A stretch of 64,000 bases of DNA from Acetobacterium woodii. GTDB lineage: Bacteria; Bacillota; Clostridia; Eubacteriales; Eubacteriaceae. Below the pieces are notes generated by a model. It ran no database searches. It was given only the letters and a program-made list of their open reading frames with translations, and was not told the origin of the DNA. Positions 53,204-62,401 of the stretch are shown here, in pieces; within the stretch, counting starts at the first letter, position 1, and every line of letters begins with the position of its first letter. The DNA lies in contig JACQZP010000021.1 of NCBI GenBank assembly GCA_016213825.1, positions 269,109 to 333,108 of the forward strand, written 5' to 3'. A program made the translations under genes and the position numbers.

Positions 53204-53212
53204 TAAAATGTT

Positions 53213-56200
53213 TTAAGCATAATCGGTGAGTCGGACAGAAACCAGTTGGGATACACCATCCTTGGACATCGAAACGCCGTAAAGATTATCACAGACCTCT
53301 AAGGTTTTTCGTCGATGGGTAATGGTGATAAACTGATTATGCTCCGATACTTTTTTCAGATAATTGATGTAGCGATAAATATTATGATCATCCAGCGCCG
53401 CATCAACCTCATCGATCACACAAAATGGTGACGGGTTAATTTCCAGAAAAGAAAACAACAGCGCAATGGCGACCATCGATTTTTCCCCGCCGGAAAGCAG
53501 TGAAATATGCCGCAGGCGTTTGCCCGGCGGCTGGGCGACCAGTTCAATGCCGCCTTCCAGAACCCCGGTTGGATCAGTAAACTCCAAATAGGCGCGGCCG
53601 CCTTCAAACAGGATACTGAAGATCCGGGTGAAATTTTCCTGAAGTTTGATGAAATTAGCCTTGAACTGCTCTGTCATCGCATCATATAGGGTGTTGATAA
53701 TATCGAGCAGCTCGCTTTTTCCCGCTTTGAGATCATCCATTTGCTCTTTCATAAACTCATGTCGGGTTAGAATTTCTTCATATTCTTCAATGGCATTGAG
53801 ATTGACATTCCCCAAGGCAGCAATCTTGTCTTTAAGGGTACGTTGCCGTTCTTCTGACAAATCCAGTTCATCCAGCTGCTGGTTGAGCGCTAATTGCTGG
53901 TAGGCATCTTCCACCATTAAATAGTTCATTTCATAGCTTTTATACATATTCTCTTCCCAATGATTCATCTGTAGCTGCAGGCTGCTTAATTGTGTGGAAA
54001 GAGTATTCTTTTTGTCGTTATCGATAATCAGTTGGTGATTGTCAATTTTTATTTCTTCCTGAAGGGTCTCCAGTCGCTGAGCATTTCGCTTCTGAAGTTC
54101 CACCGATTTTTTATTTTTATCCCGATGGGACTCAATCGCCTTGCTCAATCGTTCGTGATCTGCTGCCAGTCGCTCCTGCAAACCCGTCAGTTCCCGGGAG
54201 TCTTGCTGGTAATTTTCCATTTCTTCTGCCAGCGCTTTTTTTCTGGTCGTTTGATGAGCGAGCTGTTCCCGCATTAACACGATTTGCTGATCAAATCCAG
54301 CAATTTCACCCTTTATCTGAGTCATAATCATTTGACTTTCAGAAATTTTTAAACGGACTTCATCCAGCTGATTTCTGATTTCCTCAGCGATATCATCAAC
54401 TTCTTGTCCTTTTGTTGCTTCTTTAGCCTGATTGTAGGCTTCTTCGACGGCTGCAAATTCCTTGGCTAACTGCACCAGCCTTTGGCTGAGAACAGCCAGT
54501 TTTTGCTCATGTTCAGCCATGGTTCGGATGTCCACTTGCTGTTTTTCTGACAAATCCTCAGTGATTTTATTTTTTTCCCATAACGCCTGTTTGCAGTGGT
54601 TGTATTGATTTTCAAGTTCCTTTAAGGCATCAACTTTTTGTGCCAGTGAACCTTGTGTCGCTTCGTCCTGATTTTTAAGGGCAATCAGTGTTCTTTGCTG
54701 CTCAGCCATTTCATTTTCAAGATTCTGAATTTCTATTTTCTTAGATAGCGGTGACTGGCGGTTATCCTTGGTCTGTCCACCGACAATTGCCCCGCCAGGA
54801 TAAAATATTTCTCCCTCCAAGGTTACAACGGTATATTTAGAGAGCATTTTGCGTTGCAGATCTCTCCCGGTAGAAAAATCTCTGGCGACAATAATGCGTC
54901 CCAACAGACTTTCAATCGCCGCGTGATAACGCACATCTGTTTTGACTAAGTCGCTGGCGATTCCTTCGAACCCGAGAATCCCACTAAGATCCTTTCTGGT
55001 TTTGGGATCAATGGCACTATATTTTAAATTATCAAGCGGCAAAAATGTTGCCCGACCTAATCGCTCTTTCTTGAGTAGATCAATGCAGTCACTGGCCACT
55101 TTGACACTGGCAACCACAATATTCTGACTTTTCCCGCCTAAGGCAATATCGATCGCCTGAAGATATTTGGCCTCGGTGGAGATGAGTTCACCTACCGGTC
55201 CGTAAACCTCATGAATGACTGGTCCCAACATTTTTTCCGATGTCATCAGTTTACGAATGGTTGGAAAATAATCCTGATAATTTTTTTGGATATTCTTCAG
55301 GTACTCAACCTTAGAAGTATTGACCTTGTAGTTATTTGAGATTAAGTGAACCTGATTTTGAAGTTTTTTATGTTCGCCTGAATCATGGTTATATTGATTT
55401 TGCAAGCGCTTATATTGGTCTTCGAGGTTTTGTTTTTCCACCTTCAGGTTATTGGTTTCTTCATCTACATGTTTGAGATCTGCTTCTAATTGGCTTTGAC
55501 TATTACCCGTTTCGGCCAGACGCTTTTCAACAAAGGATGACTCGGTTTTAGCTTCCTGGATACTTGTTCGCAGTTCTAAACGCTTTACCTCAAGCTGTTC
55601 ACAAAGCGATTGATGATTTAATACCGCATCCTGACTGGCTTTGATGCGATTTTTTTCTTGCTGTTCTTCTAACAGTAAACGGTTTAAGCTCGTTTCCAGT
55701 TCCTGATTATTTACTTCCTGGGTTTTGAGGTTCTCCACCAAGACTTCTTTTTCAAGCTCAACGGCTCGAATCCGTTCCAGGGTTGCATTGATTCGTGTTA
55801 CCAGACTTTCCTGTTCCGTTTTTAAGCGTTCTTGGGTTATTTCATTGGCTTCCAACTGACTCTTACAACGGATATCCTCGCGCTGAACCTGATCAAAATC
55901 GGCTCTGATCACTGAAAGGTTTTTCTTTTCGGTGTCAGCCAGCAAATCCAATTCCCGATTTTCGATGGTCAATTTCTGATACAAGCCATCTTTTTCCTGA
56001 ATCGTTGTTTCGATTTGTTCGCATGATTCGATCTGAACTTTCAGCTGCTTTTTTAAATCCTCCAGTTCGATAACGGCGCTGCTCATTTTGCGATGAAAAA
56101 TCACCAGATCGACGGTTTTTAATTCGTCATGAAGCGTTATCCAGCTTTTGGCCTTACGAGACTGATTCTTTAATGGCCCCACTTGCTTTTCAATTTCCGT

Positions 56201-56785
56201 CATAATATCCCGAAGACGATCCAGATGACTTTGAGTTTGTTCCAGTTTTTTTTCAGCTTCATTTTTTTTTGTTTTGTAAGATACAATCCCCACTGCCTCT
56301 TCAAAAATGTTGCGCAGTTCGGTCGGACTACTGGCGAGAATATTTTCAATACTGCCCTGACTGATCAGTGAATAACCATTTTTCCCCAATCCGGTATCCA
56401 TAAAAATGCTGTGTATTTCTTTAAGCTTACAGCTTTTTTTATTGATTGCATAGTCACTTTCACCCGATCGAAACAGCTTTCTTGAAATGGCAATTTCCTG
56501 GGGATAATTTTCCAATGACCCATCTTTATTATCTAACATCAAAACAACCTCGGCATAACCAGAGGCTTGTTTTTTTTCGGTTCCCGAGAAGATCACATCT
56601 TCCATTTTTTTACCCCGGAGGGATTTAATACTTTGTTCGCCTAAGACCCATTTGATGGCGTCTGTAATATTACTTTTCCCACTGCCGTTAGGGCCCACAA
56701 TTGCAGAAATACCTTCTGAAAACTCAAGGCTTACAGGGTCTGCAAATGATTTAAACCCCGACAATCGCAATTTTTTTAAATACAA
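53213..56785 (-). CDS. smc: Chromosome segregation ATPase SMC
   Basis: 1190 residues: Walker A GPNGSGKSNITDAIKWVLG, long coiled coil (about 165-510), hinge (about 515-680; GPVGELISTEAKYLQAIDIA), second coiled coil (about 690-1020), signature LLSGGEKSMVAIALLF and Walker B FCVIDEVDAALDD. Complete and undamaged. Starts with TTG at 56785 behind GAGGTGAG. Forms condensin with ScpA/ScpB, which are not in this window. Confidence 0.98.
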   Translation of the reverse strand: MYLKKLRLSGFKSFADPVSLEFSEGISAIVGPNGSGKSNITDAIKWVLGEQSIKSLRGKKMEDVIFSGTEKKQASGYAEVVLMLDNKDGSLENYPQEIAISRKLFRSGESDYAINKKSCKLKEIHSIFMDTGLGKNGYSLISQGSIENILASSPTELRNIFEEAVGIVSYKTKKNEAEKKLEQTQSHLDRLRDIMTEIEKQVGPLKNQSRKAKSWITLHDELKTVDLVIFHRKMSSAVIELEDLKKQLKVQIESCEQIETTIQEKDGLYQKLTIENRELDLLADTEKKNLSVIRADFDQVQREDIRCKSQLEANEITQERLKTEQESLVTRINATLERIRAVELEKEVLVENLKTQEVNNQELETSLNRLLLEEQQEKNRIKASQDAVLNHQSLCEQLEVKRLELRTSIQEAKTESSFVEKRLAETGNSQSQLEADLKHVDEETNNLKVEKQNLEDQYKRLQNQYNHDSGEHKKLQNQVHLISNNYKVNTSKVEYLKNIQKNYQDYFPTIRKLMTSEKMLGPVIHEVYGPVGELISTEAKYLQAIDIALGGKSQNIVVASVKVASDCIDLLKKERLGRATFLPLDNLKYSAIDPKTRKDLSGILGFEGIASDLVKTDVRYHAAIESLLGRIIVARDFSTGRDLQRKMLSKYTVVTLEGEIFYPGGAIVGGQTKDNRQSPLSKKIEIQNLENEMAEQQRTLIALKNQDEATQGSLAQKVDALKELENQYNHCKQALWEKNKITEDLSEKQQVDIRTMAEHEQKLAVLSQRLVQLAKEFAAVEEAYNQAKEATKGQEVDDIAEEIRNQLDEVRLKISESQMIMTQIKGEIAGFDQQIVLMREQLAHQTTRKKALAEEMENYQQDSRELTGLQERLAADHERLSKAIESHRDKNKKSVELQKRNAQRLETLQEEIKIDNHQLIIDNDKKNTLSTQLSSLQLQMNHWEENMYKSYEMNYLMVEDAYQQLALNQQLDELDLSEERQRTLKDKIAALGNVNLNAIEEYEEILTRHEFMKEQMDDLKAGKSELLDIINTLYDAMTEQFKANFIKLQENFTRIFSILFEGGRAYLEFTDPTGVLEGGIELVAQPPGKRLRHISLLSGGEKSMVAIALLFSFLEINPSPFCVIDEVDAALDDHNIYRYINYLKKVSEHNQFITITHRRKTLEVCDNLYGVSMSKDGVSQLVSVRLTDYA

Positions 56786-56794
56786 GCCCTCACC

Positions 56795-57460
56795 TCAAAT
56801 TAGTTTCTTGGTTTTAATCAAGTAGTTTTTTGCAGCGTCCTGCTCCCCTTCTTTTTTACTTTTTCCGATCCCATGACTGACACAGTCGCCATTAAAAATC
56901 AAATTGATATAAAAGGTTTTATTGTGTTCCGGTCCTTCAGATCGGTCCAAAACGTATTCAATCACATTATCATTATTTTTTTGAATATATTCCTGCAGTT
57001 CGGTTTTATAATCTTTGACCAGGGCTCCGGACAGGGCTAACTGGATATTACTCTCAAGTATTTTTAAAACAACTTTCCGGGTTGTTTCAAAATTACTGTC
57101 TAAAAAAACAGCCCCAATCAGGGCCTCAAATGCATTGGCAAGATTCGATTTACGCTGTCTGCCACCGGTTACAATTTCACCTTTTCCCAAGAAAATATGA
57201 TCTCCCAGTTGGAGCTCGTAGGCAGCCTTGGAAAGTGACTCGGCACATACAATATTGGAACGGATTTTCGTCATTTTACCCTCAGATAATTTGTGAGACA
57301 AAAATAGATACTCACTGATAATCAGTTCCAATACTGCATCCCCCAAGAATTCAAGTCGTTCATTGTTGGTTGAATTTCCTGAATGTGAACTATGTGTTAA
57401 TGCTACTTTTAATAAATCCTTTTTTTTGAAACGGTAATCGATCTTTTCTTCGATTGTCAC
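56795..57460 (-). CDS. rnc: Ribonuclease III
   Basis: 221 residues. Signature NERLEFLGDAVLELIISEYL with the catalytic acidic residues, a later EALIGAVFLDS metal-site region, and a C-terminal double-stranded RNA-binding domain (about 150-221; KTELQEYIQKNND, GIGKSKKEGEQDAAKNYL). Processes rRNA precursors and other duplex RNA. Start is GTG at 57460 behind AAGGGGGGG. Nine bases before smc. Confidence 0.97.
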   Translation of the reverse strand: MTIEEKIDYRFKKKDLLKVALTHSSHSGNSTNNERLEFLGDAVLELIISEYLFLSHKLSEGKMTKIRSNIVCAESLSKAAYELQLGDHIFLGKGEIVTGGRQRKSNLANAFEALIGAVFLDSNFETTRKVVLKILESNIQLALSGALVKDYKTELQEYIQKNNDNVIEYVLDRSEGPEHNKTFYINLIFNGDCVSHGIGKSKKEGEQDAAKNYLIKTKKLI

Positions 57461-57583
57461 TTAATACCCCCCCTTATCGATCACGAGACAAGCGTCATGC
57501 ATACTGCTCGTTGTTTCCCAGGCTAATCTCTACCAAATATCCCGACTAAAGCATGGGTACTGATACATCCTAGCTCGTATGAT

Positions 57584-57610
57584 GAATGCCGCTGTTACAC
57601 AGCGGCATTC
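57584..57610 (-). other. Strong 12-bp hairpin in the acpP-rnc gap
   Basis: GAATGCCGCTGT and ACAGCGGCATTC pair perfectly over a tiny loop, 11 bases after the acpP stop. There is no T tract, so it is a poor Rho-independent terminator; mRNA 3'-end stabiliser or leader element of rnc are alternatives. The remaining 57461-57583 is less AT-rich than other gaps and holds several short pairings but nothing I recognise. Confidence 0.6.
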
Positions 57611-57621
57611 ACTAGTTTGTT

Positions 57622-57846
57622 TTAAGAAATTGCATTAATAATATCTTCAACTGTTTGGATATTTTCTAATGCAGTTTCGTCAATTTTTGTTCCAAATTCA
57701 TCTTCAAATGCCATAATCAACTCAACCACATCCAATGAGTCTGCTTCCAGATCATCAATGAGTGAGGTTTGTAACGTAATTTTTTCAATATCAACATCAA
57801 GTTGTTCTGAAATAATTGCCGTAACTTTTAAAAATTTTTCATCCAT
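57622..57846 (-). CDS. acpP: Acyl carrier protein
   Basis: 74 residues. The phosphopantetheine serine is in EADSLDVVELIMAFEDEFG. Carries growing acyl chains in fatty-acid synthesis. Its GGAGG lies in the last codons of plsX, 3 bases after whose stop the ATG begins. Confidence 0.97.
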   Translation of the reverse strand: MDEKFLKVTAIISEQLDVDIEKITLQTSLIDDLEADSLDVVELIMAFEDEFGTKIDETALENIQTVEDIINAIS

Positions 57847-57849
57847 GAC

Positions 57850-58845
57850 TTAAGCCTCCATATTTTTTGCGTTATCGGTTATCTTTTGCAGCACATCATT
57901 TTCAATAAACTTAATGCTCTGCCGGACCGCATTTTTAATGGCGAATGCATCACTGCTGCCATGGGCTTTGATGATGCCGCCTTTCACACCTAAAAACGGT
58001 GCTCCACCATATTCTGCATAATCAAATTGTTTCTTAAAGCTTTTCAAATTGTCCTTAATCAGCATTCCCCCAATTTTACCTTTGGTGTTGCTCATGATTG
58101 AGGTCTTTATTCCTTTAAGTAGATAATCCGCGACGCCTTCGGTTAATTTCAACACAATGTTACCTGTGAATCCATCACATACTAAAACATCGGCCTTCGT
58201 ATCGGGAATATCCCGTGCTTCCACATTGCCCAAAAAATTAAATTCCCCAGCTTCCAAAAGCTCATAGGCCGCTTTGACAAGACTGTTTCCTTTTTTTGCT
58301 TCCGCACCGATATTAATCAGACCGATACCCGGATTTTTTTTACCTAAAACATTTTCTGAATAAATTTTTCCCAATTGGGCAAACTGTTCCAAATATTCCG
58401 GTTTACAATCGGCATTGGCACCCGTATCAATCAAAACAAAAACGCCATCGCTTTTAGGCAGTGTTGCGGCCAGTGCCGGACGTTTGATGCCTTTGATCCG
58501 ACCCAATTTTAAAAGCCCACCAGATAAAAGTGCCCCAGTGCTGCCGGCTGAAATTAAAACCGCATTTTCTCTGTTTTTCATTTCATCCAACGCCACCACC
58601 AACGACGAATCTGGCTTTCGTCGGATTGCCATGGCTGGGTCTTCAGTGTTTTCAATCACCGTTTCAGCATGAAGTATCTCAATTTTGTCTTTAGGGTAAT
58701 CGTATTTTGAAAGTTCTTCTTCAATGGCTGACCTTCGCCCTACCAGCGTGAGCGACACGTCATATTCTTTAACGGCATCAATGGCACCCTTTATGATTTC
58801 GTAGGGAGCATGATCACCACCCATAGCGTCTAAAAATATATTCAA
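57850..58845 (-). CDS. plsX: Acyl-ACP:phosphate acyltransferase PlsX
   Basis: 331 residues. N-terminal IFLDAMGGDHAPYEIIKGAI, MAIRRKPDSSLVVALDEMK and VLVCDGFTGNIVLKLTEGVA identify PlsX, which makes acyl-phosphate for membrane phospholipid synthesis. Start is TTG at 58845, 8 bases after GGAGG. No FapR gene or clear FapR operator in the 58846-58942 gap. Confidence 0.97.
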   Translation of the reverse strand: MNIFLDAMGGDHAPYEIIKGAIDAVKEYDVSLTLVGRRSAIEEELSKYDYPKDKIEILHAETVIENTEDPAMAIRRKPDSSLVVALDEMKNRENAVLISAGSTGALLSGGLLKLGRIKGIKRPALAATLPKSDGVFVLIDTGANADCKPEYLEQFAQLGKIYSENVLGKKNPGIGLINIGAEAKKGNSLVKAAYELLEAGEFNFLGNVEARDIPDTKADVLVCDGFTGNIVLKLTEGVADYLLKGIKTSIMSNTKGKIGGMLIKDNLKSFKKQFDYAEYGGAPFLGVKGGIIKAHGSSDAFAIKNAVRQSIKFIENDVLQKITDNAKNMEA

Positions 58846-58942
58846 AATTACGCCTCCTTTATATCTGTCTATTATCCCAGAAAAAACCTATTCAGTAAAT
58901 ACTATCGGTAAAAATTATCCGGTCTAAAATAATCCCAGATAG

Positions 58943-58969
58943 AGAAAAAACAGAGTCTAAACTCTGTTT
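58943..58969 (-). terminator. Terminator overlapping the rpmF stop codon
   Basis: AAACAGAGT/ACTCTGTTT stem with a short loop; minus-strand tail TTTTTTCTC. It ends the yceD-rpmF transcript, so plsX must have its own promoter. Confidence 0.85.
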
Positions 58970-59147
58970 ATTCGTTAAAGCTGATAACGCTAACGTCTTT
59001 GTATGTGCCACAAGACTTGCAAACTCGATGAGGTAATTTAATTTCACCACATTTTGGACAAGTACTCATTCCTGGAATATTTAATTTGTAATGTGTTCTT
59101 CTTTTATCTCTTCTAGATTTTGAAGTTTTTCTCTTTGGTACAGCCAT
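58968..59147 (-). CDS. rpmF: Ribosomal protein L32 (zinc-ribbon form)
   Basis: 59 residues from the ATG at 59147 (AGGAGGTG site). [20 protein letters not shown] then [18 protein letters not shown]: four cysteines that bind zinc, the C+ form. Follows yceD by 33 bases, as in most bacteria. Confidence 0.97.
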   Translation of the reverse strand: MAVPKRKTSKSRRDKRRTHYKLNIPGMSTCPKCGEIKLPHRVCKSCGTYKDVSVISFNE

Positions 59148-59180
59148 CACTCACACCTCCTAATAGTAAAGTCATTTCAC

Positions 59181-59639
59181 TTACAACAAATTTTTCAACG
59201 CTTCAAATCGAGGATCATAATCACCAAATTTGTCACATTCACATTGCTCGTGATTTAAATTATTGCCACATTTTGGACACAAACCCGCACAATCTTCACT
59301 GCATAATACACGGAAAGGCTCATTAATATAAATGCATTCTTCAACGACGGGCAATAGATCTAGAATTGTCACATCATCTTCAACCGTTACCGTGTCTGAA
59401 TAGTCATAACGACAATCGATTGGGGTTGGTTCTAGGCAACGCGCACAGGGATAGATCATGGTCATCTCGATGGTGAAAGTCACCAGAAAATTACCTTTTG
59501 ATAATTTCTCAATGTTTCCCCGGATCAATGCACCATTTTCGTCCAGTTCTCCCTCTATGTCATTTAAATCCGTATTTTTCACAACAAATTCAAAAGGGAT
59601 TATTTTTTCCTGTAATAGCTTATTGATTTCAAAATTCAT
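59181..59639 (-). CDS. yceD: YceD/DUF177 family protein
   Basis: 152 residues from the ATG at 59639 (GGAGTGA). Family motif CARCLEP in the middle, plus a C-terminal cysteine group CPKCGNNLNHEQCEC then DYDPRFEALKNLL. YceD homologs sit before rpmF and have been linked to 23S rRNA or ribosome assembly; the mechanism is not settled. Driven by a consensus promoter inside an inverted repeat (59651-59694). Confidence 0.93.
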   Translation of the reverse strand: MNFEINKLLQEKIIPFEFVVKNTDLNDIEGELDENGALIRGNIEKLSKGNFLVTFTIEMTMIYPCARCLEPTPIDCRYDYSDTVTVEDDVTILDLLPVVEECIYINEPFRVLCSEDCAGLCPKCGNNLNHEQCECDKFGDYDPRFEALKNLL

Positions 59640-59650
59640 TTTATCACTCC

Positions 59651-59688
59651 AAACGGGCAATCATCATTATATAGACGATTGCCCGTTT
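59651..59688 (-). terminator. 12-bp inverted repeat between ackA and yceD (ackA terminator and/or operator)
   Basis: AAACGGGCAATC and GATTGCCCGTTT are perfect 12-base arms around a 14-base centre. It follows the ackA stop by 21 bases, so it may end ackA, but only TTT follows the stem. The -10 box of the yceD promoter lies in the centre, so it could equally be an operator. Confidence 0.6.
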
Positions 59689-59694
59689 TGTCAA
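59666..59694 (-). promoter_or_regulatory. Consensus sigma-A promoter for yceD-rpmF
   Basis: On the minus strand TTGACA, exactly 17 bases, TATAAT, both boxes perfect. The predicted RNA start (about 59659) falls in the second arm of the surrounding inverted repeat. Confidence 0.75.
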
Positions 59695-59709
59695 GTGAAA
59701 TACTTTACA

Positions 59710-60900
59710 TTATTTAGCTAAAGCCAGGGTGTCTCTTGCAATCATTAATTCTTCGTTGGTTGGAATAACCATTACGGTTGTTTTGGAGTCTTTATCTGAG
59801 ATAATCGTCGCTTCGCCGCGTTTGCTGTTGGTAACTGGATCTAAAGTAATTCCTAAGAATTTTAATCCTCCACAAATTGCAGCTCGGGAAGTTGTTGAGT
59901 TTTCTCCTAAACCAGCGGTGAAGATAATGCCATCTACGCCGTCCATTGCAGCAACGTAAGCACCAATGGTGGTTCGGACTCGGTAATGGAAAATATCAAG
60001 TGCTAATTGAGCACGTTTATTGCCATTATTAGCAGCACCTTCAACATCGCGGAAATCTGAGCTGATTCCAGAAACGCCAAGGACACCAGACTTTTTGTTC
60101 ATGATGTTATCAACTTCTTCAACGGTGTAACCTTTGTTAACCAGGAAAGGAATAATCGCAGGATCGATGTCACCACAACGGGTTCCCATTTCCAATCCGG
60201 CCAATGGTGTTAATCCCATTGAAGTATCAACCGATTTGCCATTTTTGATTGCACAAAGGCTGGCACCATTACCTAAATGACAGGAAATCAATTTCAGATC
60301 TTCCAGTTTCTTACCCATTAACTCAGCAGCTGCCAGGCTCACAAATTTGTGAGATGTTCCGTGGAAGCCATATTTTCTGATCTTGAATTTTTCATATAAT
60401 TCATAAGGGAGTGGATACATGAAAGCTTCGCCTGGTAATGTCTGATGGAAAGCGGTATCAAATACGGCTACCATTGGTACATTTGGCAATAATTCCCGAC
60501 AGGCATTAATTCCGATGAGGTTTGCAGGGTTATGAAGTGGCGCTAATTCTGAACATTCTTCTAAACTTTTGATAACCGCATCATCAATAACGACTGAATC
60601 AGAGAAAGTTTCAGCACCATGAACAGCTCGATGACCAACAGCAGAAATTTCTTCCAAAGACTTCACTACACCATGAGCTGGATCAACTAACGCTGCCATC
60701 ACAAGATTCAAAGCTTCTTTGTGTGTTTTCATTGGTTGTTCCAATTTTACTTTGTCTTGACCTGGAGCTTCGTGAACCAAAACAGATCCTTCAATACCAA
60801 TTCTCTCAACCAAACCTTTAGCCAAAACTTCTTCAGTGGTCATATCAAGCAACTGATATTTTAGTGAAGAACTACCGCAGTTAATAACAAGTACATTCAT
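59710..60900 (-). CDS. ackA: Acetate kinase
   Basis: 396 residues. Makes ATP from acetyl-phosphate, the final energy-yielding step of acetogenesis or acetate fermentation. Signatures: [52 protein letters not shown] and [15 protein letters not shown]. No pta gene adjacent; it appears monocistronic. AAAGGAGAG precedes the ATG. Divergent from tmcAL across a 149-base AT-rich gap. Confidence 0.98.
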   Translation of the reverse strand: MNVLVINCGSSSLKYQLLDMTTEEVLAKGLVERIGIEGSVLVHEAPGQDKVKLEQPMKTHKEALNLVMAALVDPAHGVVKSLEEISAVGHRAVHGAETFSDSVVIDDAVIKSLEECSELAPLHNPANLIGINACRELLPNVPMVAVFDTAFHQTLPGEAFMYPLPYELYEKFKIRKYGFHGTSHKFVSLAAAELMGKKLEDLKLISCHLGNGASLCAIKNGKSVDTSMGLTPLAGLEMGTRCGDIDPAIIPFLVNKGYTVEEVDNIMNKKSGVLGVSGISSDFRDVEGAANNGNKRAQLALDIFHYRVRTTIGAYVAAMDGVDGIIFTAGLGENSTTSRAAICGGLKFLGITLDPVTNSKRGEATIISDKDSKTTVMVIPTNEELMIARDTLALAK

Positions 60901-61049
60901 TAATAATTACTCTCCTTTAGTTTTTTATTGATTACATTTCATACGTTCTATATAATAACAGTTATAAGCAAAGAATACCATTATTTTTTTGTCATATTTC
61001 GATAATAAATCAAAAAATTGCTATTTTTTTAACAAAGAAAGAGGCTAAT

Positions 61050-62303
61050 ATGAAAATTATTGGTATTATCGCCGAATACAATCCCTTTCACAAGGGACAT
61101 GCCTGGCAAATTGAATCGTCAAAAAAAGAGAGTGGTTGTGATGGCGTCATGGTTTTAATGAGTGGCAGTATCACTCAGCGCGGTGATTTTGCAATTCTAA
61201 ACAAATGGGAACGAACCCGGCTGGCTTTATCATCTGGTGTTGATCTGGTCTGTGAACTCCCCTTCGGATATGCCTGCCAGAGTGCGGAAGCCTTTGCCCA
61301 TGGTGGGATTAAGATCTTTAACGCCACTGGGGTGATTGATGTCCTCTCCTTTGGATCCGAATTCGGCTACCTAAAACCCTTGAATAGCCTGGCTAAAATA
61401 TTGGTTGATGAACCAGCTGAATTTAAAAGCTTCCTTAAACAAGAATTAGCTACCGGGGTTTCTTTTCCCAAAGCCCGAGAACTTGCCATCCAGTCTTTTT
61501 TAGGCAATGAAGTTGGCAATCTTCTGAAAACCCCCAATAATATTTTGGCGCTTGAATACCTTAAAGCCCTTCACAAAACAGAGCATACCATCACACCGAT
61601 GACCGTAAAACGCCAGGGTGCTGATTATCATAGCGTGAAGCCATCTGAATATCTCAGCGCCAGTGGTATTCGGAAAATTTTAAAGGATGCTCAAGTACAC
61701 CCAGCGTTTGAACGAACCATTTTACAGACGCTAGACCATAAACTTCCCTATCCCATTGACGAATTGCTTACACCATTTAGAAAGAATTACAATCCCAATG
61801 GCGACGACGCTTTTCTAAATGCGCTTCGCCTGCAAATTCTTTCCCGGGATGTTTATCATCTAAAAAACACGCCCTATGTCAGTGAAGGCTTAGAACATAA
61901 AATCAGAGATGCCTTAAAAACCGCAACGAATCTTGATGAATGTCTCAATGCGATTATTTCTAAGCGGATTCCCCTGACCCGGGTTCGCCGCATTCTTTGC
62001 AACCGACTTTTAGAGTTGGATAAAGAAACGCTCGGTCTTTTTCAATCTGAGTCCTATGTACCTTACCTCCGAGTGTTAGGTTTTAATGAAAAAGGCAAAA
62101 GCATCCTCAAGCAAATTAAAGAAAAAGGTGACCTGCCAATATTAACAAACCTAAAAAAGAGCCGCTTCAGCCTTTCTCCAATGCAGCGAAAAATGCTATA
62201 CTATGATTGCCGGGCGACCGACTTACATAATCAATTCTACGAAAACAACTACTGCTATCATCGAGATTACATTCAAAGTCCCGTGCAATCGTGCAAATGC
62301 TAA
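61050..62303 (+). CDS. tmcAL: tRNA(Met) cytidine acetate ligase TmcAL
   Basis: 417 residues. Nucleotidyltransferase fold with IGIIAEYNPFHKGHAWQIE (HxGH motif), VMVLMSGSITQRGDFAIL and LSASGIRKILKD. In Bacillus TmcAL activates acetate with ATP to acetylate C34 of elongator tRNA-Met. Its position beside acetate kinase is common in Clostridia and may reflect acetate use. The stop codon touches the flanking repeat of element copy E. Confidence 0.95.
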   Translation: MKIIGIIAEYNPFHKGHAWQIESSKKESGCDGVMVLMSGSITQRGDFAILNKWERTRLALSSGVDLVCELPFGYACQSAEAFAHGGIKIFNATGVIDVLSFGSEFGYLKPLNSLAKILVDEPAEFKSFLKQELATGVSFPKARELAIQSFLGNEVGNLLKTPNNILALEYLKALHKTEHTITPMTVKRQGADYHSVKPSEYLSASGIRKILKDAQVHPAFERTILQTLDHKLPYPIDELLTPFRKNYNPNGDDAFLNALRLQILSRDVYHLKNTPYVSEGLEHKIRDALKTATNLDECLNAIISKRIPLTRVRRILCNRLLELDKETLGLFQSESYVPYLRVLGFNEKGKSILKQIKEKGDLPILTNLKKSRFSLSPMQRKMLYYDCRATDLHNQFYENNYCYHRDYIQSPVQSCKC

Positions 62304-62314
62304 AGTTATTAAAA

Positions 62315-62374
62315 TAAGTAATTGCCAAAGTGCCATGAGCTTTGTTCGATGTTTTTTAAATTCTCAAATGCCTA
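62315..62374. repeat. Palindromic dispersed element, copy E (short form) with 13-base direct repeats
   Basis: About 60 bases after the tmcAL stop. It begins AGTAATTGCCAAAGTGCCAT and ends CTCAAATGCCTA, matching the ends of copy D and the reverse of the right end of A and C. AAAGTTATTAAAA (62302-62314) and AAAGCTATTAAAA (62375-62387) flank it, 12 of 13 identical. Confidence 0.7.
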
Positions 62375-62401
62375 AAAGCTATTAAAACTAAGGAGATCTG
62401 T

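Noticed and set aside
57461-57621. tRNA or known riboswitch in the acpP-rnc gap
   Set aside because: No cloverleaf, CCA end or recognised aptamer core could be traced.
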